Of a stretch of 64,000 bases of DNA, positions 63,832 to 64,000 are shown one piece after another. The DNA is from Staphylococcus sp. IVB6214. Its GTDB lineage: Bacteria > Bacillota > Bacilli > Staphylococcales > Staphylococcaceae. The notes beneath the pieces were generated by a model that worked only from the letters and a program-made list of their open reading frames with translations, was not told where the DNA came from and did not search any database. The stretch lies in contig NZ_CP094723.1 in assembly GCF_025558585.1 (NCBI RefSeq), forward strand, positions 372,001 through 436,000, in the 5' to 3' direction. Within the stretch, counting starts at the first letter, position 1. Each line of letters begins with the position of its first letter. Both the position numbers and the translations under genes were made by a program.

Positions 63832-64000
63832 GGGACATAATAAATTTGTTTTCTGAGAAAGCAGTATAAGGTGTCCCAATGTTGTGTCAGTGTTCGAGAA
63901 GCAGGGCTTTCGGCAGAACGTCGCAATTCTCCAAAATAAAAAAGCTATTTTGATCGCTGCTCTGGTTCTGTTCAATCCCTAGACGCTTCTCTCACAACTC
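63832..64000 (+). repeat. Dispersed structured repeat, copy R6 (runs to window edge)
   Basis: Module A: GGGACATAATAAATTTG pairs at its ends with TGTCCC, and the 25-nt hairpin is at 63854-63878. Module B is complete, with nested helices: GTTGTG/CACAAC (63881-63886, 63993-63998), AGAAGC/GCTTCT (63897-63902, 63985-63990), AGGG/CCCT, GCAGAAC/GTTCTGT (63913-63919, 63965-63971) and AAAATA/TATTTT (63933-63951). It may continue beyond the window. Confidence 0.9.

Overview
The window is a Staphylococcus chromosome segment. It is low in G+C, its coding strands use AT-rich codons, and it carries a run of staphylococcal core loci: the wall teichoic acid cluster tagA/H/G/B/D, pbp4-abcA, fhuCBG, graRS-vraFG, pit, mgrA, norA, fruRKA and mpfA. 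Several loci differ from S. aureus: no tagX between tagB and tagD, no graX before graR, a thiazole-synthesis operon, and an NAD malate dehydrogenase. A non-aureus, possibly animal-associated species is likely, but I cannot name it. I see no rRNA, tRNA, CRISPR array, prophage or intact insertion sequence.

Layout. 1-7.5 kb: wall teichoic acid synthesis and export, PBP4 and the AbcA exporter. 7.5-16 kb: ferrous iron uptake (feoAB plus a small Cys-rich protein) behind a Fur-like box, NupC, a YitT-family protein, and the FhuCBG siderophore ATPase/permease behind a second Fur-like box. 16-25.3 kb: a DHA2 efflux pump, a YkvI transporter, an esterase, and the GraRS-VraFG antimicrobial-peptide sensing module. 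25.5-34.9 kb: phosphate uptake, a LysM-CHAP cell-wall hydrolase, a TPP riboswitch followed by tenI-thiS-thiG-thiF (thiF frameshifted), YebC, cupin, DUF402 and LysR genes. 34.9-47.4 kb: a sugar-efflux-type MFS gene with a structured leader, small conserved genes, uppP, mgrA, a CobW GTPase, aldo/keto reductase, mdh with a cre site, and a CPBP protease. 47.5-58.7 kb: norA, a two-domain teichoic-acid-type transferase, fruRKA with a cre site, mpfA with an unusual leader, and a csbB-like glycosyltransferase. 58.7-64 kb: a repeat and IS-remnant zone, a TetR-controlled ABC exporter with twin palindromic operators, and small membrane proteins.

Many genes concern the cell envelope: teichoic acid synthesis and export, PBP4, UppP, CHAP amidase, GraRS-VraFG and MgrA, the last a known regulator of norA and abcA in S. 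aureus. Iron uptake and carbon-source control (CcpA sites before mdh and fruR) are the other themes.

The most noteworthy non-genic signal is a dispersed, structured intergenic repeat at six places (about 11.6, 20.6, 36.7-37.1, 41.4, 58.7-59.0 and 63.8-64.0 kb). It has a fixed 25-nt hairpin module and a roughly 120-nt nested-hairpin module. Paired base changes between copies (for example A-T for G-C in one arm, and AAAATC/GATTTT versus AAAATA/TATTTT versus AAAATT/AATTTT) suggest the fold is selected or copied as a structure. One copy sits inside the loop of the nupC terminator, and another has expanded to three 123-bp tandem units.
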